Source: a virus
Length of the DNA: 64,000 bases
Direction: 5' to 3' (one strand)
IMG/VR virus record: IMGVR_UViG_3300027714_000009
Span: 1-64,000 of that record
Shown: positions 40,401 through 48,332 of the stretch, in pieces
How the letters are laid out: every line of letters starts with the position of its first letter
Numbering within the stretch: position 1 is the stretch's first letter
Notes under the pieces: model-generated
What the model saw: only the letters and a program-made list of their open reading frames with translations
Told to the model about the DNA's origin: nothing
Database searches by the model: none
Program-made: the position numbers and the translations under genes

Positions 40401-41668
40401 TTTCTACGTAATTCGTTTAGTACTGACTCATCTAGTGATTCAGCTGGTTGTGCTTGGGGTTCTGCATTGTAGTTTGAATCCAAGTACTTACATATCTTAG
40501 CAAGCAAAATAACATGTTTTTGAGGCAAGTTATGTAGCTCTGAGCCAATATGTGATAATATGTTAAATGCTTCATCATTCTTACTACACATAGCAAGGTA
40601 TGATAACATACTGCTTAGTTTTGCCATTGCACCCATTCCACCTGAGTATTTTACTGGATCTTCATTATCAGGATGTTCTGGATCATTTGGATCAATTGTT
40701 AGCTTAAAATCTTCCTTACCTTTAATCATTTCCATTAAACGATCAAAATATTGCTTAGTTAGGTCTGTCATGCTATCTTTCTCCTTTATAATTCGTGCTA
40801 CGGTTTCTAATACAGCGTCCATATCTGTATTCTTAAATGTATTATACATGAACTTATCTGAGATGTCAACCTCTGAATCGCTATTTTCTACGATTTCTTG
40901 TGGTTTTACTGCATATCCATCATATCCTTTAACAGTTTGTAGACTGTTAACTGTATGCTTTAATTCTGTTAGTTTTGCTTTAACTGTTTCAACAATGTCT
41001 TGATTAGCTTCAGTAACTAGCTTGTTTGAACGTACATGACGTAAAAACTGGTTACATTGTGTTACTTCATTACATATGCTTAAAATTGATTCACCTAGCT
41101 CATCATATGGTGTTCCGCCCATACTTACGTGCTTGGCCATAGCTTTAGCACCACTTAAATATTTGTGTGGGAAACGGAATCTCTCGCCTGCTGAATTCTC
41201 AATAAACATAGCTTGTATGTTACGTGAGCGTGAACCGCGTACTTCTTCATTAACACTCTTACTGTGTTTAATTACAAGTCTAGTTGACTCGGGTAACTGT
41301 ATGTAGCTTGTTTTCATAGAACCTGTTGCACGTGCATATCCTTCTGATACTGTATCATGTGCGAAATCTTTTGGTACTATTTTCTTATCAAACTTTCTTA
41401 TTGTATATTCTGCCATAGCGTTATGTCCTGCTTTCTTGATACTACTTAATAAATCTTTATGCTTATTAAAGCTAAAATCCGCTCCTGCTTGAACTAAAAC
41501 CTCAACTTCGTCATTTTCTATACGTATAGTGACTAGAAAATCTTCATCATATGCATAGAGCCTTGCTGAGTTCTGTGCGTCTAAAGTTTTGTTTCCTCCA
41601 AAGTCAAACATTTTTAATTTAATGTTTGCACCTTTTAAGATGTTAAAGATTTCGGTTGATAATTCCAT
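40391..41668 (-). CDS. Putative virion protein, conserved-type
   Basis: 425 residues, mixed fold, with ARLYAYDEDFLVTIRIENDEVE near the N-terminus and a helical acidic middle (LTIDPNDPEHPDNEDPVKYS). A late box lies at 41687-41693. It sits between gp32 and the terminase, a place often filled by late structural or assembly genes. A perfect sigma70 promoter (40841-40869) is embedded in it. Function unknown. Confidence 0.6.
   Translation of the reverse strand: MELSTEIFNILKGANIKLKMFDFGGNKTLDAQNSARLYAYDEDFLVTIRIENDEVEVLVQAGADFSFNKHKDLLSSIKKAGHNAMAEYTIRKFDKKIVPKDFAHDTVSEGYARATGSMKTSYIQLPESTRLVIKHSKSVNEEVRGSRSRNIQAMFIENSAGERFRFPHKYLSGAKAMAKHVSMGGTPYDELGESILSICNEVTQCNQFLRHVRSNKLVTEANQDIVETVKAKLTELKHTVNSLQTVKGYDGYAVKPQEIVENSDSEVDISDKFMYNTFKNTDMDAVLETVARIIKEKDSMTDLTKQYFDRLMEMIKGKEDFKLTIDPNDPEHPDNEDPVKYSGGMGAMAKLSSMLSYLAMCSKNDEAFNILSHIGSELHNLPQKHVILLAKICKYLDSNYNAEPQAQPAESLDESVLNELRRKVA
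40841..40869 (-). promoter_or_regulatory. Perfect sigma70 promoter inside a coding region
   Basis: TTGACA (40869-40864), 17 bases, TATAAT (40846-40841). The predicted +1 near 40834 is 12 bases before an in-frame ATG at 40822, which would give a 143-residue C-terminal product. No good SD is seen. Confidence 0.55.
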
Positions 41669-41686
41669 AGTAGTATTCCTTTAATG

Positions 41687-41693
41687 TATTTAT
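41687..41693 (-). promoter_or_regulatory. T4-type late promoter ATAAATA
   Basis: GATAAATA on the minus strand, 18 bases before the ATG at 41668, with AAAGGA between. Confidence 0.65.
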
Positions 41694-41710
41694 CTAATTA
41701 TGTTTTTTTA

Positions 41711-43267
41711 CTATAACAAGCTAAACGGCATGGGTTCCATTCCGTCTTCGTCGTCAAAGTCTTCATTTAAGTATTCAAATGCACTTTCTTCGTACTTTGA
41801 TACTTCCATGCTCATTCTTACTATTAATGCTAATGCCATTACTAAGTCATCAGTTTCGCCATCTTTGGCTGCATAGCTGTTTCCTCTGGCAATAAATGTT
41901 TTTAATTCACGTAGCAATGGTTTACTTGCTATCTCTATTTTTTCTGTTTCTATCCAATGTTTTAATTTTGAACATGCCGCAATTTTACTTTTGTGTGTAG
42001 TAGTAAAGCCTCGTCTGTATCTTTTAGCATTTCCATGTTGTCTTGTTTCACTTAGGAATGTACCAGGAAAGTTCTCTTCTCCTGTTTCTTCTACAACTAC
42101 TAATGCCGCTTCGCCTAATGTATTGTTTTCCATACTGTAGTATATTTCACAGTCGCCGCCCGTTTCACTTTCTATATATTGTGATATTTCTCGTAGAATT
42201 TTAATCTGACCTTGTACTGTAGTTCTATTGTGCATCCACTCAGCTACCTGTTTCATTCCTGGCATACTGTATACTTCAATGGCTGCATTGTCGCCTCCTG
42301 TACCTAAACTAGGATCTAATCCTATTACATATAACTTGCCTTTAGCTACTGGTGCATACCAACGAACTTGTCCTGCTTTTGCATAAGCATCACGTGCTTC
42401 CATATTACTAAGTTTAATACTATCAATTAGTGTCTCATCAAACGCAATAAATTCACAGTTATGTTCACGTCTAAATCTTTCTTCACCAATTTTTCCACGC
42501 TCTATATTTGCCCAGTCTTCATCTCTATCTGGATGTACTTCCCATGATGCTAGGTAGTGTGCAAATCCGTTTATGCCTTGAGCTGTTGCATTTCCATACT
42601 CATCTGCATTCTTATTAGCATCTCTCCAAATTTGTGCAAATTGATCATCGTCCATGTTTGGTGTACTTGTAATAATACATTTACCACCTGTTGCCAATGT
42701 AGGCGAAAGTGATGTCCAAAACTCTTTAGCAATGTTAGGACGCACAAATGCAAACTCGTCTAAGTATGCTAATGATATAGACAAACCACGTCCAGTATTT
42801 TCTGTTGTACTCTGTGCTACAATGCGTGATCCGTTATCAAATTCCAACGATCCTTTGTTATATGCAGTAACACCAGCTCTAATGAAATCAGGTAGTGTTT
42901 CGTACGCAAATCTAATACGTTGCATAATTTCACTAGCACCTGAATATTTGTGTGCCGCAATAAGAATTGTTTGGTCTGGATTAAACATAGCATACCAAAG
43001 TAAATATCCTGCCGCACAAGTTGATTTACCTGTTTGACGTGCAAGCATACTAATGCTGTATCTATTATTGTGGTATGTGTCTACTAGTTCTTCTTGGAAG
43101 TCGTATAGAGCAAATTTCATACGTCCTTTTGTAGGATGCTGAATATAACAGTGTTCCTTCATAAAATGTTTAGGAGACTGCGAGCATAATGCAAGTTCAT
43201 GTATTTGCTGTTCTGTATACTTTTCTTTTGTATAAGGGGTTTTAGTTAATTTTGTATCTACTGCCAT
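41711..43267 (-). CDS. gp17: Large terminase subunit (gp17)
   Basis: 518 residues. The ATPase has MLARQTGKST (Walker A, 75-83), SLAYLDEFAFV (Walker B) and TSTPN (coupling motif). The C-terminal RNase-H-like nuclease has VIGLDPSLGTGGD with catalytic Asp and GETDDLVMAL near the end. It packages DNA into the head with gp16. A GTAAATA late-box variant lies 5 bases before the ATG, and a terminator lies upstream. Confidence 0.95.
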   Translation of the reverse strand: MAVDTKLTKTPYTKEKYTEQQIHELALCSQSPKHFMKEHCYIQHPTKGRMKFALYDFQEELVDTYHNNRYSISMLARQTGKSTCAAGYLLWYAMFNPDQTILIAAHKYSGASEIMQRIRFAYETLPDFIRAGVTAYNKGSLEFDNGSRIVAQSTTENTGRGLSISLAYLDEFAFVRPNIAKEFWTSLSPTLATGGKCIITSTPNMDDDQFAQIWRDANKNADEYGNATAQGINGFAHYLASWEVHPDRDEDWANIERGKIGEERFRREHNCEFIAFDETLIDSIKLSNMEARDAYAKAGQVRWYAPVAKGKLYVIGLDPSLGTGGDNAAIEVYSMPGMKQVAEWMHNRTTVQGQIKILREISQYIESETGGDCEIYYSMENNTLGEAALVVVEETGEENFPGTFLSETRQHGNAKRYRRGFTTTHKSKIAACSKLKHWIETEKIEIASKPLLRELKTFIARGNSYAAKDGETDDLVMALALIVRMSMEVSKYEESAFEYLNEDFDDEDGMEPMPFSLL

Positions 43268-43304
43268 ACTACTATTTACCTTAATAAACTATGCAGTTAA
43301 TAAA

Positions 43305-43334
43305 GAAAAATAGCGTAACCTAAGTTACGCTATT
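43305..43334 (-). terminator. Intrinsic terminator upstream of gp17
   Basis: An 11-bp perfect stem (AATAGCGTAAC/GTTACGCTATT) with a 4-base loop, followed on the minus strand by TTTTTC. It separates the acidic 450-residue gene from gp17. Confidence 0.88.
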
Positions 43335-43352
43335 ATTTCGGGAGGGATGTCT

Positions 43353-44705
43353 TTATTTATTTTTTGCTTTGTTATATGCTTCTTTGATACCATCAACTGT
43401 ATGCTCTTTTAAGCCTACTTTCATGTCTTCTGCATCTAAGTAACGTTTAAGACTTAAATTTACACTCTGTGCATATTCATATGGGTCACCATGTGATGTT
43501 TCTGCTTCTTCAGCAGCTCCATCTGGGGTATTTGCCCATTCGTCTAATTTTGTTTTAATTTTCTCTTCTGATAAACCTGAGTTCTTCATAAGTGTAATTA
43601 ACTGTGTAGTGTCCATTGTTGGAGACTCTTCTAAATCTTCTTTATCTTTAGATTCATCTTCATCAGCATCATCTGCTTTTTTTCCACCTTTAGAAGCTAG
43701 CATTTTTGCAAACGCTGCTTTCTGTGCTGGACTTTGTGCTTCATCTAAATCTTCTTTATCCCATGGTGCCTTTGCTACAGAAACTTTCTTCTTCTTCTCA
43801 CCGCGTGGTGATTCGTAGTTTTTTGCTCTGTCCTGTGCTTTCTCTTTAGCTTCATCAGATATTGATTCTGCTACCCAATGTGATCCAGCTGCATCATGTG
43901 AATCATGTGTACATTCGCAACCTGGTTTAGGATTGTCAATTTGACATCCGCATGCTTCACATACGCCAGATGCTTCTGTCATTTCTTCTGCTTCTGGTTG
44001 ATCCATAAGTCCTAGTTCAACAAGTCTAGCTTGAATAGCTGGTCTACAATCTGTGTCAGGACCTAAGTCTACTGACATTTGATGAAACTCATCAAATAAT
44101 TCGTCGTCACCTAAAATGCCGTACATTACATCTGCAGCACCATCACCGTCTTCACCGCAAGGTAAAGGTTGTGACATTATTTCTTTTAGCTTTTCAATTT
44201 GCTCAGGAGTTTCTGGAACTGCCCAAGTGCCTTCTACCATGTCTTCTTCTTTTGTGTATTCTTTACCAGCTACTTTAAACTTTTCGCCTTTGTGCTTACC
44301 AACTTGTGCGCCTGAGAAAGCATTGCCTTCGTTTGGCTCTTCATTAAAATGCTTTTTTAATTCTTCTTCATCTTCATCATCCATGTCAGTAAACTCGTCA
44401 TCTTTAAACAAATCATCATTTTCATCTTCATCTTCAGGATCAACAGATTCCATTTCTGGGTTTTCTGGCATTTCGTTATGACGTCTAAAGTCTGCTACAA
44501 AGTCTTGAAGTGTGTCGCCATCTAAATAACGAACTAATTCGTTAAATACTGGATGGTCGCTACAATCTAATTCGTCGCATAATGCCCAAACGCCTTCTGC
44601 TGTATCGCCTACTGCTTCTGGTGTTATTTCTCTATCGCTTGACTGGCTTTGAGCTCTGCTTGTGCCATGGCCAGCAAGTTTTAAAATTCTATCTAAATCA
44701 CTCAT
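43353..44705 (-). CDS. Large acidic protein with a Cys/His cluster
   Basis: 450 residues, very acidic (DPEDEDENDDLFKDDEFTDM). A cluster CEACGCQIDNPKPGCECTHD with HDSHD around residue 245 could bind zinc. Repeated disordered charged segments and coupling with small terminase-region genes suggest a head-core or assembly chaperone role. The start overlaps the upstream stop. Unrecognised. Confidence 0.6.
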   Translation of the reverse strand: MSDLDRILKLAGHGTSRAQSQSSDREITPEAVGDTAEGVWALCDELDCSDHPVFNELVRYLDGDTLQDFVADFRRHNEMPENPEMESVDPEDEDENDDLFKDDEFTDMDDEDEEELKKHFNEEPNEGNAFSGAQVGKHKGEKFKVAGKEYTKEEDMVEGTWAVPETPEQIEKLKEIMSQPLPCGEDGDGAADVMYGILGDDELFDEFHQMSVDLGPDTDCRPAIQARLVELGLMDQPEAEEMTEASGVCEACGCQIDNPKPGCECTHDSHDAAGSHWVAESISDEAKEKAQDRAKNYESPRGEKKKKVSVAKAPWDKEDLDEAQSPAQKAAFAKMLASKGGKKADDADEDESKDKEDLEESPTMDTTQLITLMKNSGLSEEKIKTKLDEWANTPDGAAEEAETSHGDPYEYAQSVNLSLKRYLDAEDMKVGLKEHTVDGIKEAYNKAKNK

Positions 44706-45189
44706 CGCCTTTTTCCTTTTGTTTTTTAAGTTTTAATAACTCTTTAATGAAACTGGTGTTGTACTCATCACCATAATGATCCTTTGATTCTACTTTATTA
44801 GCTTCGTCATAATCAGGATCTTCCAATATACTTTTAACTTCTGTTCCGTCAGCCTCGATGTTATCATCGGGTTCGTTTTCGCCTTTAATTTTAAAAGTGC
44901 CATCTGCTAATCCTAACATATTGCGGATTCCATTTGCAAGTTCCCATCCACTAGCAATTAAGTTAGTGTCAAAGTCATATGTAAATACTTCATATCCTCT
45001 ATGTTGTGGAAAATCACGTGGCGTACTTTGCAAAATTGTTTTCCGTGCAGCACCGAGTCCTTTAGAGTCGTATTTACCGAGGTGCTTCTCTATGCGATCA
45101 CATTGTTCGTCAGTAAGTTCGTGTATTGTTTTCACTTTGAACTTCCAAGACTTTTTATTCTCTGTCAAATATTCAGTATAAGATTTCAT
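44698..45189 (-). CDS. Conserved-type protein near the terminase
   Basis: 163 residues: WKFKVKTIHELTDEQCDRIE then LGAARKTILQSTPRDFPQHR and a C-terminal acidic-basic region. ATG at 45189 is chosen over 45207 because GGGAGAG lies 7 bases upstream and a late box at 45214-45220 sits at a normal distance. Function unknown. Confidence 0.65.
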   Translation of the reverse strand: MKSYTEYLTENKKSWKFKVKTIHELTDEQCDRIEKHLGKYDSKGLGAARKTILQSTPRDFPQHRGYEVFTYDFDTNLIASGWELANGIRNMLGLADGTFKIKGENEPDDNIEADGTEVKSILEDPDYDEANKVESKDHYGDEYNTSFIKELLKLKKQKEKGDE

Positions 45190-45212
45190 TACAGTTATCT
45201 CTCCCATTAATA

Positions 45213-45755
45213 CTATTTATCTATTTCAGGCAACTTATCCATAATTTCTGCGAGCAACTGTGTTCTATTACCAACAATCCTTGCTTCAGAGGCGCCTTGA
45301 TCTTCATCTAAACCTAATTCGCTATTCTTCTGTGCTACATATGCATCTATCTTTTCGCTGTCTTTTTCAAGTCTAGCTTGACGCATTTGTAGTTCAACCA
45401 TTTTCAATTTCTTGTCCATTTTAGCTTGTTTAGCTTGTAAAGCCGCACTAATCATCTTACTTGCACTATCAAATATCGGAGCCGCATGTCTATCTTCTAC
45501 GTTTTTGCCTAGATCAACTAAATCATCAAATGTAGCCATTGCTTTGGCTGCATACTCGTCCATTTCTCTATCCAATTGTTCTAATCCTACTACAATAGGT
45601 AACGCTGCCGAAGCACGTTCCACCATACTCATTTCTCCTTGATACATTGCTATATCATGTTGAATATCATCTATTGTAGGCTCAACTGCTTCTTCTTCAT
45701 CAAGCAAGTGATCTAAATCGGGTAAGTTTAATTCTTCTTCTAATTTTTTTGTCAT
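45213..45755 (-). CDS. gp16: Small terminase subunit (gp16-like)
   Basis: 180 residues. The central segment YAAKAMATFDDLVDLGKNVE then RHAAPIFDSASKMISAALQA and a long Lys/Met coiled coil (AKMDKKLKMVELQMRQARL) follow the gp16 pattern. The small subunit oligomerises, recognises DNA and stimulates gp17. It is separated from gp17 by two genes, unlike T4, where they are adjacent. Confidence 0.72.
   Translation of the reverse strand: MTKKLEEELNLPDLDHLLDEEEAVEPTIDDIQHDIAMYQGEMSMVERASAALPIVVGLEQLDREMDEYAAKAMATFDDLVDLGKNVEDRHAAPIFDSASKMISAALQAKQAKMDKKLKMVELQMRQARLEKDSEKIDAYVAQKNSELGLDEDQGASEARIVGNRTQLLAEIMDKLPEIDK
45214..45220 (-). promoter_or_regulatory. T4-type late promoter ATAAATA
   Basis: GATAAATA on the minus strand, 24 bases before the ATG at 45189, overlapping the gp16 stop. 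Confidence 0.65.
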
Positions 45756-45758
45756 ATT

Positions 45759-46202
45759 CTATTTCTTCTTTTTTGAACCTTTAGGTTTATTAAATATCTG
45801 ATGTTCAGTTATTACTCTAAACCCTAGTCCTTTTGATTTTGCATATGCATGTGCCGAAGCCCATTTTGCATGATTAACAACTGCTGCCGCTTTCTGCGAT
45901 GGTGTTCTAGCTTCGCCTAATGTTTGACTAGCAGGCTTGACTTCAACTATCTCTGCATGATTCTTTCCTTGTTTGTCTTTATAAACAATTAATAAATCAG
46001 GTACATATGTACTAGCTTTTCCTGTAAGAGGGTTCTTATAAGGAATTCTGTGTGTTTCACTTCCCCAACCTAATATAGCTGGATGATTGTCGCACATTCT
46101 AAATACTGCAAGTTCCCATCCACTTCTAAAGTAAGGAACTCGTTTACCTAAGTATTTAGCAGGATTATTTGGAGTGAAACTGCCTTGGTGAAATTTTGGC
46201 AC
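45759..46202 (-). CDS. gp4: Head-completion nuclease (gp4-like)
   Basis: 147 residues. FTPNNPAKYLG, YFRSGWELAVF, then a nuclease-type DLLIVYK and EIVEVKPASQ (E-x-K) and a basic Lys tail. T4 gp4 (also called 50/65) finishes packaged heads and has the same N-terminal TPNNP and RSxWE blocks. The start is GTG at 46202, directly after the upstream stop. Confidence 0.82.
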   Translation of the reverse strand: MPKFHQGSFTPNNPAKYLGKRVPYFRSGWELAVFRMCDNHPAILGWGSETHRIPYKNPLTGKASTYVPDLLIVYKDKQGKNHAEIVEVKPASQTLGEARTPSQKAAAVVNHAKWASAHAYAKSKGLGFRVITEHQIFNKPKGSKKKK

Positions 46203-47132
46203 TTACTGTACACCAGTTTTCTTTACTACAGGTGCTGGTACTTTGTAAGATACGCCATTAATATTTCTAACTTTTTCACCTGTTTTAAGATTTCCATCCC
46301 ATCTTTCTAATTCTGGTTGATTTGAAGTAACTGCACCTTTATTTCTTGTAAATTGAGCTTCATCTTCAGCTGTATTGTTTTCTGCATTTCCTGCTGACTT
46401 TCCAGTAGCATTACCAGTTTCATCTGGAACGACTGTATACATCCCAAATCTGGCCTGTTCTTCAGTTACTACGGTTGCTGATATGTTTGGACCAGTGCCA
46501 AATTCATTAGCTAGGTTTGGATTGTTAACATGATCTGGTGGCATTACAGTGTTTGAACTTAGTACCCTATAACCTTCATATCCAAATGTTACTCTAATAA
46601 TTGATGCACCACTATCTGAATAGTCTAGTGTATCAGTATCAATGTTTTGAATATATGCGTTAAAGATTTCAATTTCACTCTCTAACTTTGCTTCCTTGTT
46701 ATCTGGATCATGTCGTAATATTTTTATAGACTTAATGTATGTCTTTTCTTCGCGTAGTTCTAATCCTTTTGGACTAGTTAACCAAGTAGCATAATCTTCA
46801 TCATTCATAGGACCAGCAAAGTAATATCTTGCGTAGTCCTTTAGGAATGTTTCAAATACAGCATCCTTTGTATCGTATGCTGTTAGTGTTATAGGAGTAT
46901 AATCTATTCCTGTTTGAATAATACTTTTATTATTGTACTTGTTTAACGTTTGTGTTCTAAGTGTAAATGTCGGCATCTGAATATTAGCGATACGTTCTAG
47001 CTTTAAGGCCTCCGTTACACCGGTACGAGTAAGAGTAACAGTAAAGTTAAACTTATTTCGAGGTATCGCGTCTATTACGCCAGTTCTAAGAGCCTGGCTA
47101 TAGATTTTATATCCTGCGTTCCCAATCGTCAT
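46203..47132 (-). CDS. Tail-tube/tube-initiator-like protein (gp54 or gp19 fold)
   Basis: 309 residues. The N-terminal KFNFTVTLTRTG, ERIANIQMPTF and TLRTQTLNKYNNKSIIQTG, then DAVFETFLKDYARYYFAG resemble gp19-fold tube-initiator proteins such as gp54, followed by a strand block near IRVTFGYEGYRVL. The C-terminal 90 residues are low complexity. GGAAC precedes the ATG. It follows gp19 directly, so a baseplate-tube junction role is reasonable. Confidence 0.65.
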   Translation of the reverse strand: MTIGNAGYKIYSQALRTGVIDAIPRNKFNFTVTLTRTGVTEALKLERIANIQMPTFTLRTQTLNKYNNKSIIQTGIDYTPITLTAYDTKDAVFETFLKDYARYYFAGPMNDEDYATWLTSPKGLELREEKTYIKSIKILRHDPDNKEAKLESEIEIFNAYIQNIDTDTLDYSDSGASIIRVTFGYEGYRVLSSNTVMPPDHVNNPNLANEFGTGPNISATVVTEEQARFGMYTVVPDETGNATGKSAGNAENNTAEDEAQFTRNKGAVTSNQPELERWDGNLKTGEKVRNINGVSYKVPAPVVKKTGVQ

Positions 47133-47150
47133 GGTTAGTTCCTAACTATG

Positions 47151-47759
47151 TTACTTAGTCGCGCCAGTTTTTGTTCTATCTGCATCTGTAGCTATTGCAC
47201 TTAGTACATCACTTCCATCAATAAGGTGAATTGCATTATCAAAACGTATTGACAATGTAACTTGTACCATACTTGAATCAGCATAGTTTAAGTCGCCATA
47301 TTGTACGTTAGTAATGAAACAACCTTGTAGTGTCCAATTATCAAACACTGATGGTTTAGTTGCACCGTTAGCGCCGTCAAGTGTTTCAATTTGTACACCA
47401 AACTTATATGCGTTACCAGAGATAGAACTTGATTGATCAGCATGATCAACTTGTCTATTCAACTGAGCGCCAAGTTTCTTAATTACTCTTGATGACATAT
47501 CATCACGGAATACAATTGTAATTGGATCCCATGTGTGCTTACCTGCTAGGTAAATCTTTGAGTTGTATGAATCAACAACAACTTCTTCATGAGTTAATGC
47601 TGGTCTACCAGTACTAATCACGTTTTGTGTTACTTCGTCTGTTCCACCGGGTCCGCCTAGATCTTCAAATCGTACTCTAAAACGATATTGTAGCTTGGGC
47701 ATAAGTGTAGTACCTGCCGAGCTATCTGTTGGAACTCCGAAATTTGTAATTACAGCCAT
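47151..47759 (-). CDS. gp19: Tail tube protein (gp19-like)
   Basis: 202 residues. MPKLQYRFRVRFEDLGG then ISTGRPALTHEEVVVDSYNS and HTWDPITIVFRDD are the tube-protein core, ending in VTLSIRFDNAIHL. Subunits stack to form the inner tube around which gp18 contracts. GGAG precedes the ATG; a late box lies at 47810-47816. Confidence 0.87.
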   Translation of the reverse strand: MAVITNFGVPTDSSAGTTLMPKLQYRFRVRFEDLGGPGGTDEVTQNVISTGRPALTHEEVVVDSYNSKIYLAGKHTWDPITIVFRDDMSSRVIKKLGAQLNRQVDHADQSSSISGNAYKFGVQIETLDGANGATKPSVFDNWTLQGCFITNVQYGDLNYADSSMVQVTLSIRFDNAIHLIDGSDVLSAIATDADRTKTGATK

Positions 47760-47809
47760 TTGTTTTTCTCCTATAATACTTACTATGGTAGTATCTTCTT
47801 GTTATATTG

Positions 47810-47816
47810 TATTTAT
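47810..47816 (-). promoter_or_regulatory. T4-type late promoter ATAAATA
   Basis: GATAAATA on the minus strand, 50 bases before the gp19 ATG. Confidence 0.7.
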
Positions 47817-47880
47817 CACTTCTTCACTCAAAAAGATAGGTCACTCAAATAAAGCAACCCATCTTCACTATTACCATGTA

Positions 47881-48189
47881 TTATACAGTCCAACTAGTGA
47901 TTGTAGCAAATTTATCGTCGGCCAATTCTAAATCTCTTAGACTTTGTCCAAATCCTGCTAGTGAGTCTGTTGTATTCAAATATGTTTTAAATTCTAACAA
48001 CTTAGCGTCAGTATCAAAATTATAATTGATCCAGATCTTATTACCTTCTAATATGTATCCCATAGTTACATCAATATCACCAGGAGTGAATCCTGTGATA
48101 GCGTTTGCGATTGCTGTATGTTCTGCCGAAGCTTTGAACTCGTCAACCGATGCCCAGTTACCTGGGGCTTGTCTAATTTTATTAGCCAT
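47881..48189 (-). CDS. Small hypothetical protein between sheath and tube genes
   Basis: 102 residues, predicted alpha/beta, with an N-terminal NKIRQAPGNWASVDEFKAS and a C-terminal FATITSWTV. GAGG precedes the ATG. A late box lies at 48256-48262. It could be a tail assembly factor; unrecognised. Confidence 0.6.
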   Translation of the reverse strand: MANKIRQAPGNWASVDEFKASAEHTAIANAITGFTPGDIDVTMGYILEGNKIWINYNFDTDAKLLEFKTYLNTTDSLAGFGQSLRDLELADDKFATITSWTV

Positions 48190-48255
48190 ATGGTTTATCC
48201 TCTTAAATGTCTTTAAGTTCCTTCAAGGAACTATATGCATTGCAATGTGCAACTG

Positions 48256-48262
48256 TATTTAT
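48256..48262 (-). promoter_or_regulatory. T4-type late promoter ATAAATA
   Basis: CATAAATA on the minus strand, 66 bases before the ATG at 48189 and downstream of the gp18 terminator. Confidence 0.65.
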
Positions 48263-48280
48263 GCAAAGTATAGTCATAAA

Positions 48281-48316
48281 AAAAGGCTACTATAATCATT
48301 TATACAGTAGCCTTTT
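48281..48316 (-). terminator. Intrinsic terminator of gp18
   Basis: AAAAGGCTACT/AGTAGCCTTTT, an 11-bp stem with a 14-base loop followed by a T run on the minus strand. Confidence 0.92.
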
Positions 48317-48332
48317 TAATAATTTTAAGCTA

